This document shows, piece by piece, positions 7,940-16,948 of a DNA stretch of 64,000 bases. The translations under genes and the position numbers were made by a program. Origin of the DNA: an uncultured Eubacteriales bacterium (GTDB taxonomy: Bacteria; Bacillota; Clostridia; Oscillospirales; Oscillospiraceae); assembly GCA_900549475.1 (NCBI GenBank), contig UROF01000005.1:46838-110837 (forward strand), in the 5' to 3' direction. Position 1 is the stretch's first letter; each line of letters begins with the position of its first letter. Below the pieces are notes generated by a model, which ran no database searches, was not told the DNA's origin, and saw only the letters and a list, made by a program, of their open reading frames with translations.

Positions 7940-8911
7940 ATGGCTTACATTACTGGATATGTGGGAACCTACGCATCCCCAAACACCCCCGGAACGTTCC
8001 GTTTCCGTCTGGACGATCAGTCCGGCGCTCTGGATCAGCCGGAGCTGATCTACCCCCAGACCAACACCAAATATACCGCCTGGTCCAACGGGCTTCTGGC
8101 CACTGTGACCGAAGCGGAGGGTGCTGCCGGTCTGGCCCTGCTGGACACTGCCAGCGGAGATGCCCGTCTTTTGGACACCCAGCTGAATGAACATACCACC
8201 GCCTGCTTCCTTACATGGCATGAAGGCGTTCTATACTCCACCAATTATCACGACGGCCATGTCCTTGTTTACACAGTGGAGGACCGCCGCCTGCACCTGG
8301 CCCACCGTCTTTTCATGGGTGAGAAATCTGGCTGTCATCAGGTCATATTCCACGATCAGTGGATGCTTGTCCCCTGCCTGTGCCTGGATCAGATCCACAT
8401 CTTTGACAGAACAAACCACTTCCAGGCGGTAGGGACGCTGCAGTTCCCCCAGGGGACCGGCCCTCGCCACGGTGTTTTTACCCGGGACCATCGCCGTTTC
8501 TACCTGGTAAGCGAAACCTCCAACGAGCTCTTTTACTACCGGGTAGACGGGCTTTCCTTTACACTGGAAGCGACGCTTCCCATCCTGCCGCCGGACTTCA
8601 CCGGAAAAGGCGACACCGCCGCCATCCGGCTGAGCGAGGATGAGCAGACTCTCTATGTTTCTATCCGCGGAGCCGGAGCCATTGCTGTATTCCATGTAGG
8701 CGATGGCCATCCTGTCCTTATTCAGCACGCATCCTCCCTGGGCCGGGAGCCCTGGGATCTCCTGCTGGTCCCCGGCGGACATTTCCTGTTGGCCGCCAAC
8801 CGGAAATCCGATGAGATCTCCTGCTTCTCCCTCCATGCCGACGGCACCATCGGTGAGCGCTGCGGTGTTCTGCCGGTACCCCAGTGCGTGGGAATGTCTC
8901 TGGCATATTAA
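7940..8911 (+). CDS. Lactonase-family beta-propeller protein (6-phosphogluconolactonase-like)
   Basis: The protein has 323 aa, starting at ATG 7940 behind AAGGAG. It opens with the family hallmark (GYVGTY) and continues as repeated propeller blades. It includes GPRHGVFTRD and the late HFLLAANRKSDEISCFSLHADG blade, close to the YbhE/Pgl and YkgB type. Such proteins hydrolyse 6-phosphogluconolactone or other sugar lactones, or are uncharacterised. There is no signal peptide, so it should be cytoplasmic. It is followed after 31 bases by a peptidase gene and may share its transcript. The exact lactone cannot be read from the sequence. Confidence 0.8.
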   Translation: MAYITGYVGTYASPNTPGTFRFRLDDQSGALDQPELIYPQTNTKYTAWSNGLLATVTEAEGAAGLALLDTASGDARLLDTQLNEHTTACFLTWHEGVLYSTNYHDGHVLVYTVEDRRLHLAHRLFMGEKSGCHQVIFHDQWMLVPCLCLDQIHIFDRTNHFQAVGTLQFPQGTGPRHGVFTRDHRRFYLVSETSNELFYYRVDGLSFTLEATLPILPPDFTGKGDTAAIRLSEDEQTLYVSIRGAGAIAVFHVGDGHPVLIQHASSLGREPWDLLLVPGGHFLLAANRKSDEISCFSLHADGTIGERCGVLPVPQCVGMSLAY

Positions 8912-8942
8912 ACCATTCGCAAATTCATTACAGAAAGGATAT

Positions 8943-10016
8943 ATGGAAATGAGCAGATTTCATCAAGTTGCCGCTGTGCTGGAGCAGTACGGGCTGGACG
9001 CCATGCTGGTTACCAGTGAACCCAACCGTCAGTATGTGACCGGCTTCCCCGCCTCCGACGGCATGGCCCTTGTCACCAAGGACGGCTCCTACTTCTTTAC
9101 CGACAGCAGATACATTGAAGCAGCCGGAAAAGCGATTTCTGACGCCGTTCTGGAGGAGTGTACCCGGGTAAAGCCCGCCATCTTCCTGGCCAAGGAGATC
9201 ATCCGTCAGCAAGGCATCCAGCACCTCGGCTTTGAGGAGGAGCGGACGACAGTAAAGGAGTTCCAGTTCTGGCAGAAAACGCTGGATTGTGAACTGGTCC
9301 CTGCCTCCGCCCTTCTGACCAAGCTGCGTACCGTCAAGGACCAGGAGGAGATCCAGACTCTGATCGCCGCCCAGCGCATCGCGGAAAAAGCTTTGGAGGA
9401 AGTGCTGGACTTTATCCGCATCGGCCGCACAGAACAGGAGATCGCCGCCTTCCTGCAGTACCGCATGCTGTCCGCAGGAGCGGAAAAGATGTCCTTCGAC
9501 CCCATTGTGGTCGGCGGTCCCAACAGCAGTATGCCCCACGGCGTCCCCACTGAGCGGCCGGTGGGAGAGGGTGAATTCCTCACCATGGATTTCGGGTGTG
9601 TATATCACGGCTACTGCTCTGATATGACCCGCACTGTCGCCCTGGGTCATGTTACCGAAGAAATGGACCGTGTCTATCACACGGTACTGAAGGCCCAGCT
9701 GGCCGGTATTGCCGCTGTGCGGCCCGGCGTGGCGGGAAAGGTTATCCACGAGGCCGGTGCAAAAGTCATCGCCGACGCCGGTTATGGCGCATATTTCGGC
9801 CACGGCTTTGGCCACGGACTGGGCGTGGAGCTCCATGAGCTGCCCGGCGCCGGTTCCAACAGTGAAGAATTTCTCCCCGCCGGAACTGTCCTGTCTGCTG
9901 AGCCGGGCATCTACCTCCCCGGCCGCTTCGGAGTGCGGATCGAGGATGTGGTCGTCATCACCGAAGATGGCTGTCTGGACATTACCAACGCCCCCAAGGA
10001 GCTTTTGATCCTGTAA
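8943..10016 (+). CDS. M24 family aminopeptidase P / Xaa-Pro dipeptidase
   Basis: The length is 357 aa from ATG 8943; ATG 8949 (355 aa) is better spaced from AAAGGAT and may be the true start. An N-terminal creatinase-type domain (about 1-130) precedes the pita-bread metallopeptidase domain. All five dinuclear-metal ligands are visible: Asp 216 (TMDFG), Asp 227 (CSDMT), His 291 (FGHGFGHGLG), Glu 320 (SAEPG) and Glu 334 (RIEDV). It is predicted to release residues next to proline from peptides in the cytoplasm, which fits the peptide importer and amino-acid catabolism nearby. Confidence 0.9.
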   Translation: MEMSRFHQVAAVLEQYGLDAMLVTSEPNRQYVTGFPASDGMALVTKDGSYFFTDSRYIEAAGKAISDAVLEECTRVKPAIFLAKEIIRQQGIQHLGFEEERTTVKEFQFWQKTLDCELVPASALLTKLRTVKDQEEIQTLIAAQRIAEKALEEVLDFIRIGRTEQEIAAFLQYRMLSAGAEKMSFDPIVVGGPNSSMPHGVPTERPVGEGEFLTMDFGCVYHGYCSDMTRTVALGHVTEEMDRVYHTVLKAQLAGIAAVRPGVAGKVIHEAGAKVIADAGYGAYFGHGFGHGLGVELHELPGAGSNSEEFLPAGTVLSAEPGIYLPGRFGVRIEDVVVITEDGCLDITNAPKELLIL

Positions 10017-10045
10017 CGCAACGTATTATTTTCCCCTATAAAGCA

Positions 10046-10091
10046 AGTCCATGGTTAGCGCACAGAAACGGCCTAACCATGGACTTTTTTT
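10046..10091 (+). terminator. Strong intrinsic terminator after the M24 peptidase gene
   Basis: A 13-bp perfect stem, AGTCCATGGTTAG (10046-10058) with its complement (10073-10085), has a 14-base loop and is followed by a run of T. Confidence 0.9.
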
Positions 10092-10108
10092 GGCTCCTAC
10101 CAAACTGG

Positions 10109-11449
10109 TTATTCGCTTTTGATAGCCTCCAGCGCCGGGATCTGTACCGCCTTATTGGCGGGGTAATATCCGGAACCCAGGCCGATAAAAACGGAGAACA
10201 CCACGGCGAACAGCAGCAGCCACACCGGGATCACCGATACACGGCTCACCTCTTCGCCCCCCAGTACAGCCCCCGCCAGATTCTCCGGCGAGAATCCCCC
10301 CAGGGACACCAGGTTGATGATCACAGATGCCGCAAAACTGATGATACAGCCGATCACACCGCCGATGAGGCCGATAGCCCCCGCCTCTGCCAGGAACATC
10401 ACCCGGATGTCACTGACATAGCAGCCCAGCGCCTTCATAATACCGATTTCCCGGGTCCGCTCGGAGATGGACATGATCATGGTATTGGTGATGCCCAGAG
10501 CCGCCACAAACAGGGAGATGGCTCCCAGGCCGCCCAGCATCATCTGTTTCTGCCGGGCCTCCTTCTCCATAGGCTTACGGATGCTCTCCATAGACTCCGT
10601 GTTATAGCCCATGGTCTTGATCTCTTTCTCCACCTCGGCCACCTGGGAGATATTTCCTACCTTTACCAGCACGGAGTCATAGGGCACCTGCTTTTTCCGG
10701 CTGCCCTGTACCTTGTCCAGCAGTTTGCGCAGGTTCTGAAGGCTCATGATGATCCCGTCGGAGGTCTCTGACCCCTTGGAATAATCCTCCTTGACCATTC
10801 CCACAGGAGAGACCACCTCTGTGACCTTGCCTGCCTGTGTCATGATCTCCATGGTGATCTTTCCGCTCATGGGATCAAAATAAGGGTCCGGTACATTGGT
10901 CAGATTGCCCTTGTCATCCCAGGTACCGCTCCAGCGATCCACTGTATTACGGCCCTCCGGGCGCATAGTATCCTTGAACTCATAGGCAATATTTTGTCCG
11001 ACAATGACCTCGCCGCTCCGTTTGGCGGTGTCGCCTGCTGTCAGCCGGTAGCCCATCTTTTCCATGGCATCCACATCGAGGCCCACTACCGTGGTCCATT
11101 CCGCCACATAGCGGTTTCCGGTTCCAGTCATCAGACGGATAGACTCCACCTCCAGGGTCTGCTTGGGAGTGACAGCTTCCACCCCGGACAGTGCCCGCAG
11201 CCGCTTGACCAGCGCATCATCCAGCTTGACTTTTCCCCGTCCTCCCTGTGGGGCATTGACCGTTATGATGGTCAAATCCCCCATCTGGGCCAGGGTACGC
11301 TCCTGGGACTCCCGCATGCCGATTCCCAGGGACACCATAATGACAATGGAACAGCAGCCGATCAGAACACCCAGCACGGTGAGAAAGGTCCGGGACTTCC
11401 GGCGCATCAGGTTTTGCAGGCAGATCCGCAGCAGATCCTTCTTTCTCAC
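10109..11449 (-). CDS. MacB/FtsX-type ABC transporter permease
   Basis: The length is 446 aa. One N-terminal membrane helix (about 21-43) precedes a large extracytoplasmic domain (about 45-320) of MacB periplasmic-core type. Three C-terminal helices form the FtsX domain, with the typical SERTREIGIMKALG loop. It should work with the ATPase encoded at 13592-14308. Its start overlaps the end of the surface-protein gene by four bases (ATGA), so the two are probably translated together. MacB-like systems move substrates outward or transmit force across the membrane rather than importing. The substrate is unknown. Confidence 0.88.
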   Translation of the reverse strand: MRKKDLLRICLQNLMRRKSRTFLTVLGVLIGCCSIVIMVSLGIGMRESQERTLAQMGDLTIITVNAPQGGRGKVKLDDALVKRLRALSGVEAVTPKQTLEVESIRLMTGTGNRYVAEWTTVVGLDVDAMEKMGYRLTAGDTAKRSGEVIVGQNIAYEFKDTMRPEGRNTVDRWSGTWDDKGNLTNVPDPYFDPMSGKITMEIMTQAGKVTEVVSPVGMVKEDYSKGSETSDGIIMSLQNLRKLLDKVQGSRKKQVPYDSVLVKVGNISQVAEVEKEIKTMGYNTESMESIRKPMEKEARQKQMMLGGLGAISLFVAALGITNTMIMSISERTREIGIMKALGCYVSDIRVMFLAEAGAIGLIGGVIGCIISFAASVIINLVSLGGFSPENLAGAVLGGEEVSRVSVIPVWLLLFAVVFSVFIGLGSGYYPANKAVQIPALEAIKSE

Positions 11450-13590
11450 GGCTCACGCCCCCCTGTCTCCCGGACATCCCCGGTATCCACCGGCTCGTCC
11501 CAGTCGTCCCAGCTGTCCTGGGCGGCCAACGCGGCGTTTTTGCGCCGCTTCAGAAGGATCGCCGTACCAACTCCTGCCACCAGAATGACCGCAGCTCCGC
11601 CGCCGGCCAGCCAGGGCCAGGGAATGGCCTGCTGGCTATCCTCTTCGATCCCCTCATCCATGAAGTCGTCCACAGGCACCGGCTCCTCCGCCCGCAGGGT
11701 GATGGGAAACAGCCGGGTCTGGATCTGCTGGTCAGCATTTTCATAGCTGATCTTCAGCGTGACCTCCACCTCGCCGGCAGAGGTGGGCGCCAGGGCAAAG
11801 CCGATGTTGCCGCTGCTGCCGGCGGTGATATTCCCCAGGTACTGGGTCCGGGCGGGGGTCTCCACACCGTCGCCCTCCACCGTGGCCTCCACGTTGGCGA
11901 TATCATCCTTGCCCTTGTTCACATAGGCCAGGGAGATCTCCGCCTCCTCGCCCACAGTGGCGGTCTCCGGCACCACCGGCGCGTTGATCTGGAAACGGTC
12001 CGGCTGATAGACCGGGATGGAGAGCTTGATATCCGCGCTGGCCTGGGACCGCTTCCCACCGTCCACATACTCATACTTGAAACTCAGGGATACGCTCTGC
12101 GCGCCGCTCTTGCCGTTGGACACCGCTCGCATAGGCAGCTCCATGCTCTGGTTGCCGCCGGCAGCCAGGGACTTATAGTAAAAGGTGTTGGTACCGCCGT
12201 CCATAGTGAAGCTCTCACCGCCATCCACCAGAGCTACCACGTTTTCAATTTTCAGGGTACCGGTATTTTCAAAGGTGACGCCCAGGGTGAACTTGCTTCC
12301 CGCCGCCACAGAGCTGTCCCCATAGGTGAACTTGCGCACCACCACATTGGGCACCGGGGCATCCGTGCGGGCGGCCCCTGTACTTGTGGACGTGGGATTG
12401 GCGGAAATATTGACCCGGTCAGAGGCGGTAGCCTGGGTGAGGGCCTCCCCGTTATCATAGGAGTACTTCAGCTCCGTACTGAGGAACTGGCTGGAGGAGG
12501 CGATCTCTTTGGCGGCGCGGACCTTGACTGTCACGCTCTGGCTGCCGCCCGGACCAATGTCCTTGAGCAGGAAGGTGGATGTATCATTGAGTATGGTCAG
12601 GCTGTCAGAGGCCGCCACCGACACCACCGGGGACACCAGCTGTGTCGTACTGGTATTCTGAAAACTAATGGTGATGTCCGCCGTCTCATTGGCGGAGAGA
12701 GGCTTGCTCATAGGGGAGCGGCTCACCATGACCACCGGTTGGGGCACGCTCTCCCGGGGCTGTACCGGAATGGTCAGCCGCTCAGTGGCGGTACCCTGGG
12801 TCAGGGCCACATTATTGAAGTAATTGAATTTCAGCTCCACGCCAATGGATTGATTGGCGGCGGAAGCATTTTTGGTGGCGCTGACCCGCAGGCGCACCAT
12901 GCTCTCCTGACCTCCGCCGATATCATTCAGCGGCAAAGAGGACGATCCGCCGGAGATCATCAAACCGTCAGAGGGAGTGAATACTGCCACCGGGGTGGTC
13001 AGGGCAATGTTGCTCATATTGTAAAAGGACACCTGGATCTCTGTCTCCTGCCCCGCCGCCAGCGGAGCAGGCAGCTCCCGCTGGGAAATCAGCACCACAG
13101 GCGCAGGAGCCGGTTCCGGGGCCGGTGGGGGCTGTACCTGGGGGGCCTCATAGACTACCGCCTCCGTGATGGTCAGCTCCACGCTCTGATAGGACTCCGG
13201 CTTGCCTGCCGTACCGATCTGGAGCTTCAGGCTCTGTCCCACGCCCTTGTACTGTAAATTCGTCAGCTGAACATCATAGGTGAGAGGCATACCCGGTGCT
13301 GAGGTCTGTACCACAGACTGCCAGCCGCCGGTAAAGCTGTCGTCCAGCTTGACGATATCCAGTGTTCCGGGATCACCCGGATCGGCGCCTACATCCTTGA
13401 GGGATACGGTGATATTGACTGTGGTGCCCTTGGTAACACTGCCCAGAGGATACCCGTAGGCATCTGTCACCGTATAGCCGGTGACATAGAGGCTGCTGCC
13501 TTCCGCCAGAGCAGCGGTGGGAAAGACCGCCGTCAAAAGCAAAACAGCTGCCAGCAGGGAAACAATTCTCTTGATGGCTCTATCCTTCAT
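11446..13590 (-). CDS. Membrane-anchored surface protein with Ig-like (CARDB/COG1361-type) repeats
   Basis: This 714-aa protein starts with a cleavable-looking signal peptide (to about 29, ending ALA). A first domain is followed by a Pro-rich linker (about 150-165) and roughly four related beta-rich repeats of 110-125 residues. Recurring phrases in the repeats are SYDNGEALTQATASDR, DIGPGGSQSVTVKV and SFQNTST. A single membrane helix (about 645-668) ends in Arg/Lys, and an acidic cytoplasmic tail closes the protein. I recognise the repeats as CARDB/S-layer-like folds rather than a named family. It sits between the ATPase and permease genes of one ABC system, so it may be that system's extracellular partner. 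This role is inferred. Confidence 0.7.
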   Translation of the reverse strand: MKDRAIKRIVSLLAAVLLLTAVFPTAALAEGSSLYVTGYTVTDAYGYPLGSVTKGTTVNITVSLKDVGADPGDPGTLDIVKLDDSFTGGWQSVVQTSAPGMPLTYDVQLTNLQYKGVGQSLKLQIGTAGKPESYQSVELTITEAVVYEAPQVQPPPAPEPAPAPVVLISQRELPAPLAAGQETEIQVSFYNMSNIALTTPVAVFTPSDGLMISGGSSSLPLNDIGGGQESMVRLRVSATKNASAANQSIGVELKFNYFNNVALTQGTATERLTIPVQPRESVPQPVVMVSRSPMSKPLSANETADITISFQNTSTTQLVSPVVSVAASDSLTILNDTSTFLLKDIGPGGSQSVTVKVRAAKEIASSSQFLSTELKYSYDNGEALTQATASDRVNISANPTSTSTGAARTDAPVPNVVVRKFTYGDSSVAAGSKFTLGVTFENTGTLKIENVVALVDGGESFTMDGGTNTFYYKSLAAGGNQSMELPMRAVSNGKSGAQSVSLSFKYEYVDGGKRSQASADIKLSIPVYQPDRFQINAPVVPETATVGEEAEISLAYVNKGKDDIANVEATVEGDGVETPARTQYLGNITAGSSGNIGFALAPTSAGEVEVTLKISYENADQQIQTRLFPITLRAEEPVPVDDFMDEGIEEDSQQAIPWPWLAGGGAAVILVAGVGTAILLKRRKNAALAAQDSWDDWDEPVDTGDVRETGGREP

Positions 13591-13591
13591 C

Positions 13592-14308
13592 TTATGTACA
13601 CTCCTTTTTGTTGACTTGGTTGCTGACGATCTCTCCGTCGATCAGCGTAACGATCCGGTCCGCATAGGCGGCCATTTCCGGATCGTGAGTGACCAGAATA
13701 ATGGTCTGATGGTAATCCCGGGCAAAGGTACAGATCATCTCCATGATCTCCACTGTGGTCTTGGAATCCAGGTTCCCGGTGGGCTCGTCGGCAAACACCA
13801 CATCCGGCCGGGCAATAAATGCCCGGGCAATGCCTGCCCGCTGCTGCTGGCCGCCGGACATCTGGCGGGGAAAGTGGTCCAGGCGGTGAGATAATCCTAC
13901 CCGACACAAGAGTTTCCGGGCCGCCGCCTCCCGCTCCTCCCGCGGGACTCCCCGGAACAGCAGAGGCATAGCCACGTTCTCTGTGGCCGTCAGGTTGGGC
14001 AGCAGATTATAGGACTGGAACACAAATCCCAGATGGCGCTGGCGGAACGAGGCCAGCTGGTTCTCACTGAGCCGGGAAATAGGGACACCGCCGATCCGCA
14101 CTTCTCCCCGGGTGGGCTTTTCCATGCCCGCCAGCTGATTGAGCAGCGTACTTTTCCCGGAACCGGAAGTGCCGAAAATGCAGCACAGCTCTCCCCGCAT
14201 CACATTAAGATTGATTCGCTTGAGAGCTACCACCGTTTCATCTCCTATGGGGTACTCCTTGCGGATATTTCTGACTTCGATCACAGGACGGCTTCGCAGG
14301 TCGGTCAT
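13592..14308 (-). CDS. MacB/LolD-type ABC transporter ATP-binding protein
   Basis: I choose ATG 14306-14308 (238 aa), which follows AAGGGGGCGGG; a longer frame exists but lacks a ribosome site. Walker A GTSGSGKS (46-53), signature MSGGQQQR (150-157) and Walker B VVFADEPTGNLDS (170-182) are intact. The last of these is typical of MacB/LolD/FtsE-class ATPases. It is the first gene of a three-gene minus-strand unit with the repeat-containing surface protein (one base apart) and the FtsX-type permease. A histidine kinase and response regulator lie directly upstream, behind a terminator. Confidence 0.92.
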   Translation of the reverse strand: MTDLRSRPVIEVRNIRKEYPIGDETVVALKRINLNVMRGELCCIFGTSGSGKSTLLNQLAGMEKPTRGEVRIGGVPISRLSENQLASFRQRHLGFVFQSYNLLPNLTATENVAMPLLFRGVPREEREAAARKLLCRVGLSHRLDHFPRQMSGGQQQRAGIARAFIARPDVVFADEPTGNLDSKTTVEIMEMICTFARDYHQTIILVTHDPEMAAYADRIVTLIDGEIVSNQVNKKECT

Positions 14309-14389
14309 TGTTCCCGCCCCCTTTCTGGACGCTATCATACCGCCCTTTCCTTCATTCCCCCTGTATGGTAAATTAAGATTTCTAAAGCA

Positions 14390-14428
14390 AAAGCAAAAAC
14401 GCCCCGGACCTGATGGGTCCGGGGCGTT
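14390..14428 (-). terminator. Intrinsic terminator of the two-component operon
   Basis: A 13-bp GC-rich stem (AACGCCCCGGACC and complement, 14398-14428) has a 5-base loop. On the minus strand it is followed by TTTTTGCTTTTG. It separates the histidine kinase gene from the downstream ATPase gene. Confidence 0.85.
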
Positions 14429-14483
14429 CTCCGCCTGCAGCTATATAAACAGTATACGGGAAAGTCATTTCGCCTTCCACATG

Positions 14484-16064
14484 TCAAGTCGCCAGAGGCA
14501 GCCGCACCACAAATTCTGTACTTCTGCCCGGGTCAGGATGGGCAGTAAGGGAAATCGTCCCTCCGTGGAGCTCCACAATGCGCCTGGTGATAGCCAGGCC
14601 CAGCCCACTGCCCTTACCGGAACGGGCGTCACTGCCCACCACAAAGGGCTCAAAGATCCGCTCTGCCCGATCCTTGGGGATCCCGCTGCCATTGTCTGCT
14701 ACCCGCATCACCGCACTTCCGCCGTCAACAGCCAGGTCCACATACAGCACTGTCCCCAGCCGGTTATGGCGCAGAGAATTGGCCACCAGATTGTCCAGGA
14801 CCCGGCGGAACTGCAGCTCATCCAACAGACACCAGACAGGGTGCTCCGGAATGGATATTTCCAGCACGAACCCCGCCAGGTCAATTTCATCGTACTTTCC
14901 CGCCAGATATTCCCGGGCAAACTCACACAGGTCTGTCCGCCGGGGATGGATGGTAAATTCCGGGTGCCCCACCTTGCTGTACTCGTGGAAGGCATTGACC
15001 AGCTCTGTCAGCGCCTCCGCTTTTCCCTGAATAGCCCGCAGATATCGCTGAAGCTCCTCCGGCGGCACCTTACCGTCACATATGGCATCAATATATCCCG
15101 CAATGACTGTGATAGGCGTTTTCAGATCGTGGGAAATGTCAGCGATCAGTTTCTGACGTCCCTCATCCAGCAGGCGGCGCTCCCGTTCACTCTCTGCCAG
15201 CTGCTCTGAAAAACGGTCAAAACTCTCCCCGATCCGGCGGATCTCCCGGGTACCGCCGCAGTTCCCCACCTTGACCAGCTTTCCCTGGGCCTGTGAGACC
15301 ACTGCGTCATTGAGGCGGCGCAGGGGCCGCCCGATCTTCCGGCTGAGCCACCAGATAAACACGCCGGCCGCCGTCAGATACAGCGGGATGCACAGCAGCC
15401 ATACCCGCCAGGTATCCTGATAACGGCGGGCATAGTCCTCCTCACTGACCCGCACATCCCGGATGATAAGCAGCATGGCGCTGCCATCCTCCGCCGTAAA
15501 GGGTGCACGGTAATAGAGTTCCTTCATACCGCCGGAGAGGAACTGATATTCCTGACGGGTGTACTCAGTCCTTCCATCACCGAAGCCGCCGAACACCACC
15601 TGATACGCCTCGTCCAGCGCCAGGATATCCATCATTTCCAAATCTCCATCCGGCTTGTAGGAACGGCGGATCAGCAGATAGCGGAGAGGACCGCCTTCCT
15701 TCGGCTCTTCATAGGCGTCAATGGTGAAAAGGTCTCCATACGGCCACATACACTCCAGCTCTCCCTGGGTATACAGCGGCGCAAAGCCCGGCCCTGAGGC
15801 ATACACCACGATTCCATCCTCATTGCACACCGCAAAATCGCCATTGTTTCCGCCAAGGTAGCTGCATAGGCCCTCATAATCCCCTGCAGACAGCCGCTCA
15901 TCCGCCAGCAGCCCATCCCAATCTACCGACTGAAACAGCTGGGACAGCCTCCAGTCCCACAGACAGAATACCGCTCCCGCCATGATCAGCAGTGTCAGGG
16001 TAAAGAGCAAATAATTCCTGGCCAGGAGGCTGAACAAGCTGCCTGAAAACTTCTTATTTTTCAA
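14484..16064 (-). CDS. Sensor histidine kinase
   Basis: The protein has 526 aa. Two membrane helices (about 18-38 and 221-240) flank an extracytoplasmic sensor region of about 180 residues with no family that I recognise. A HAMP-like linker follows, then the dimerisation domain with SHDLKTPIT (phospho-acceptor His 312), and an ATPase domain with N-box (LDNLVANSLRHN), DNGSGIP and GKGSGLGLAI. It should phosphorylate the response regulator encoded upstream, whose end overlaps this start by 11 bases. The next unit downstream is the MacB-like module, a possible target. The signal is unknown. Confidence 0.93.
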   Translation of the reverse strand: MKNKKFSGSLFSLLARNYLLFTLTLLIMAGAVFCLWDWRLSQLFQSVDWDGLLADERLSAGDYEGLCSYLGGNNGDFAVCNEDGIVVYASGPGFAPLYTQGELECMWPYGDLFTIDAYEEPKEGGPLRYLLIRRSYKPDGDLEMMDILALDEAYQVVFGGFGDGRTEYTRQEYQFLSGGMKELYYRAPFTAEDGSAMLLIIRDVRVSEEDYARRYQDTWRVWLLCIPLYLTAAGVFIWWLSRKIGRPLRRLNDAVVSQAQGKLVKVGNCGGTREIRRIGESFDRFSEQLAESERERRLLDEGRQKLIADISHDLKTPITVIAGYIDAICDGKVPPEELQRYLRAIQGKAEALTELVNAFHEYSKVGHPEFTIHPRRTDLCEFAREYLAGKYDEIDLAGFVLEISIPEHPVWCLLDELQFRRVLDNLVANSLRHNRLGTVLYVDLAVDGGSAVMRVADNGSGIPKDRAERIFEPFVVGSDARSGKGSGLGLAITRRIVELHGGTISLTAHPDPGRSTEFVVRLPLAT

Positions 16065-16728
16065 GTTTATACCCCAGTCCTCTCACTGTGATGATATGTC
16101 TTGGCAGCTTGGGATCATCCTCGATCTTCTCCCGGAGTTTGGAGATGTGGACCATCATGGTGTTGTCATCCCCCTCAAAATAGGGACCTACCGCCCCCTC
16201 ATAGAGCTGCACTTTCGTAAAGATCCGGCCGGGAGAGCGCATGAGGAGAGCCAGGATCTTATACTCCATGGGAGTAAGCAGGATCTGCTTTCCTCCCTTT
16301 GTCAGCTGGAAGCTGGCTGTATCCAGCGTCAGATCCCCTACTGTCAGCACATCGCTGCCGGTGCGGAGTGCACGGCGCAGCTGAGCCTTCACCCGCGCCA
16401 CGATCTCCACCGGATTGAAGGGTTTGGCAATATAGTCGTCCGCTCCCAGATTGAGGCCCAGAATCTTATCATTATCCTGGCTGCGGGCGGAGAGGATCAG
16501 GATGGGGATCTCACTGTAGCGACGCAGAGCCCGGGTCAGCTCAAAACCGTTCATTTCCGGCATCATCACATCCAAAATAGCCATGTCCGGCGTCTGCTCT
16601 CTGGCCAGGATCAATGCCTGTGCCCCATTTTCTGCCTCCAGAACCCGATATCCTTCCCCCTCCAAATATAGCCGCAGGAGATCCCGGATATCTCTGTCAT
16701 CTTCCGCAATTAAAATAACCGGTTTCAT
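16054..16728 (-). CDS. OmpR/PhoB-family response regulator
   Basis: The protein has 224 aa from ATG 16726-16728 behind AGGAGGGC. The receiver domain shows the acidic pair (Glu 9, Asp 10, Asp 11), the phospho-acceptor Asp 53 (ILDVMMPEMNG) and AKPF with the conserved Lys. The C-terminal winged helix has GDLTLDTASFQL, LTPMEYKIL and VHISKLREKI. It is co-transcribed with the overlapping histidine kinase gene from a consensus promoter 57 bases upstream of the start. Confidence 0.95.
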   Translation of the reverse strand: MKPVILIAEDDRDIRDLLRLYLEGEGYRVLEAENGAQALILAREQTPDMAILDVMMPEMNGFELTRALRRYSEIPILILSARSQDNDKILGLNLGADDYIAKPFNPVEIVARVKAQLRRALRTGSDVLTVGDLTLDTASFQLTKGGKQILLTPMEYKILALLMRSPGRIFTKVQLYEGAVGPYFEGDDNTMMVHISKLREKIEDDPKLPRHIITVRGLGYKLEK

Positions 16729-16784
16729 TTCCGCCCTCCTTATCCCAGGTAACTGATCAGAGTTCCTCATTTTCTCGTAGGATC

Positions 16785-16813
16785 ATTATAGGCGGATTCC
16801 CTTTTTCCGTCAA
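16785..16813 (-). promoter_or_regulatory. Sigma-A-type promoter of the two-component operon
   Basis: On the minus strand TTGACG (16808-16813), a 17-base spacer and a perfect TATAAT (16785-16790). Confidence 0.8.
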
Positions 16814-16948
16814 ACAGTCCTTATCTTTTTCTCCGCAAAAAAGGGCTTTCTTTATAAATCTTAAGGTTATTTAGGCGGAAAGTAACCGGTTTATGTCGTA
16901 TGATAAAGCCATCACCCACCTATTCTGTTCAAAAGGAGGCATCTCTCC

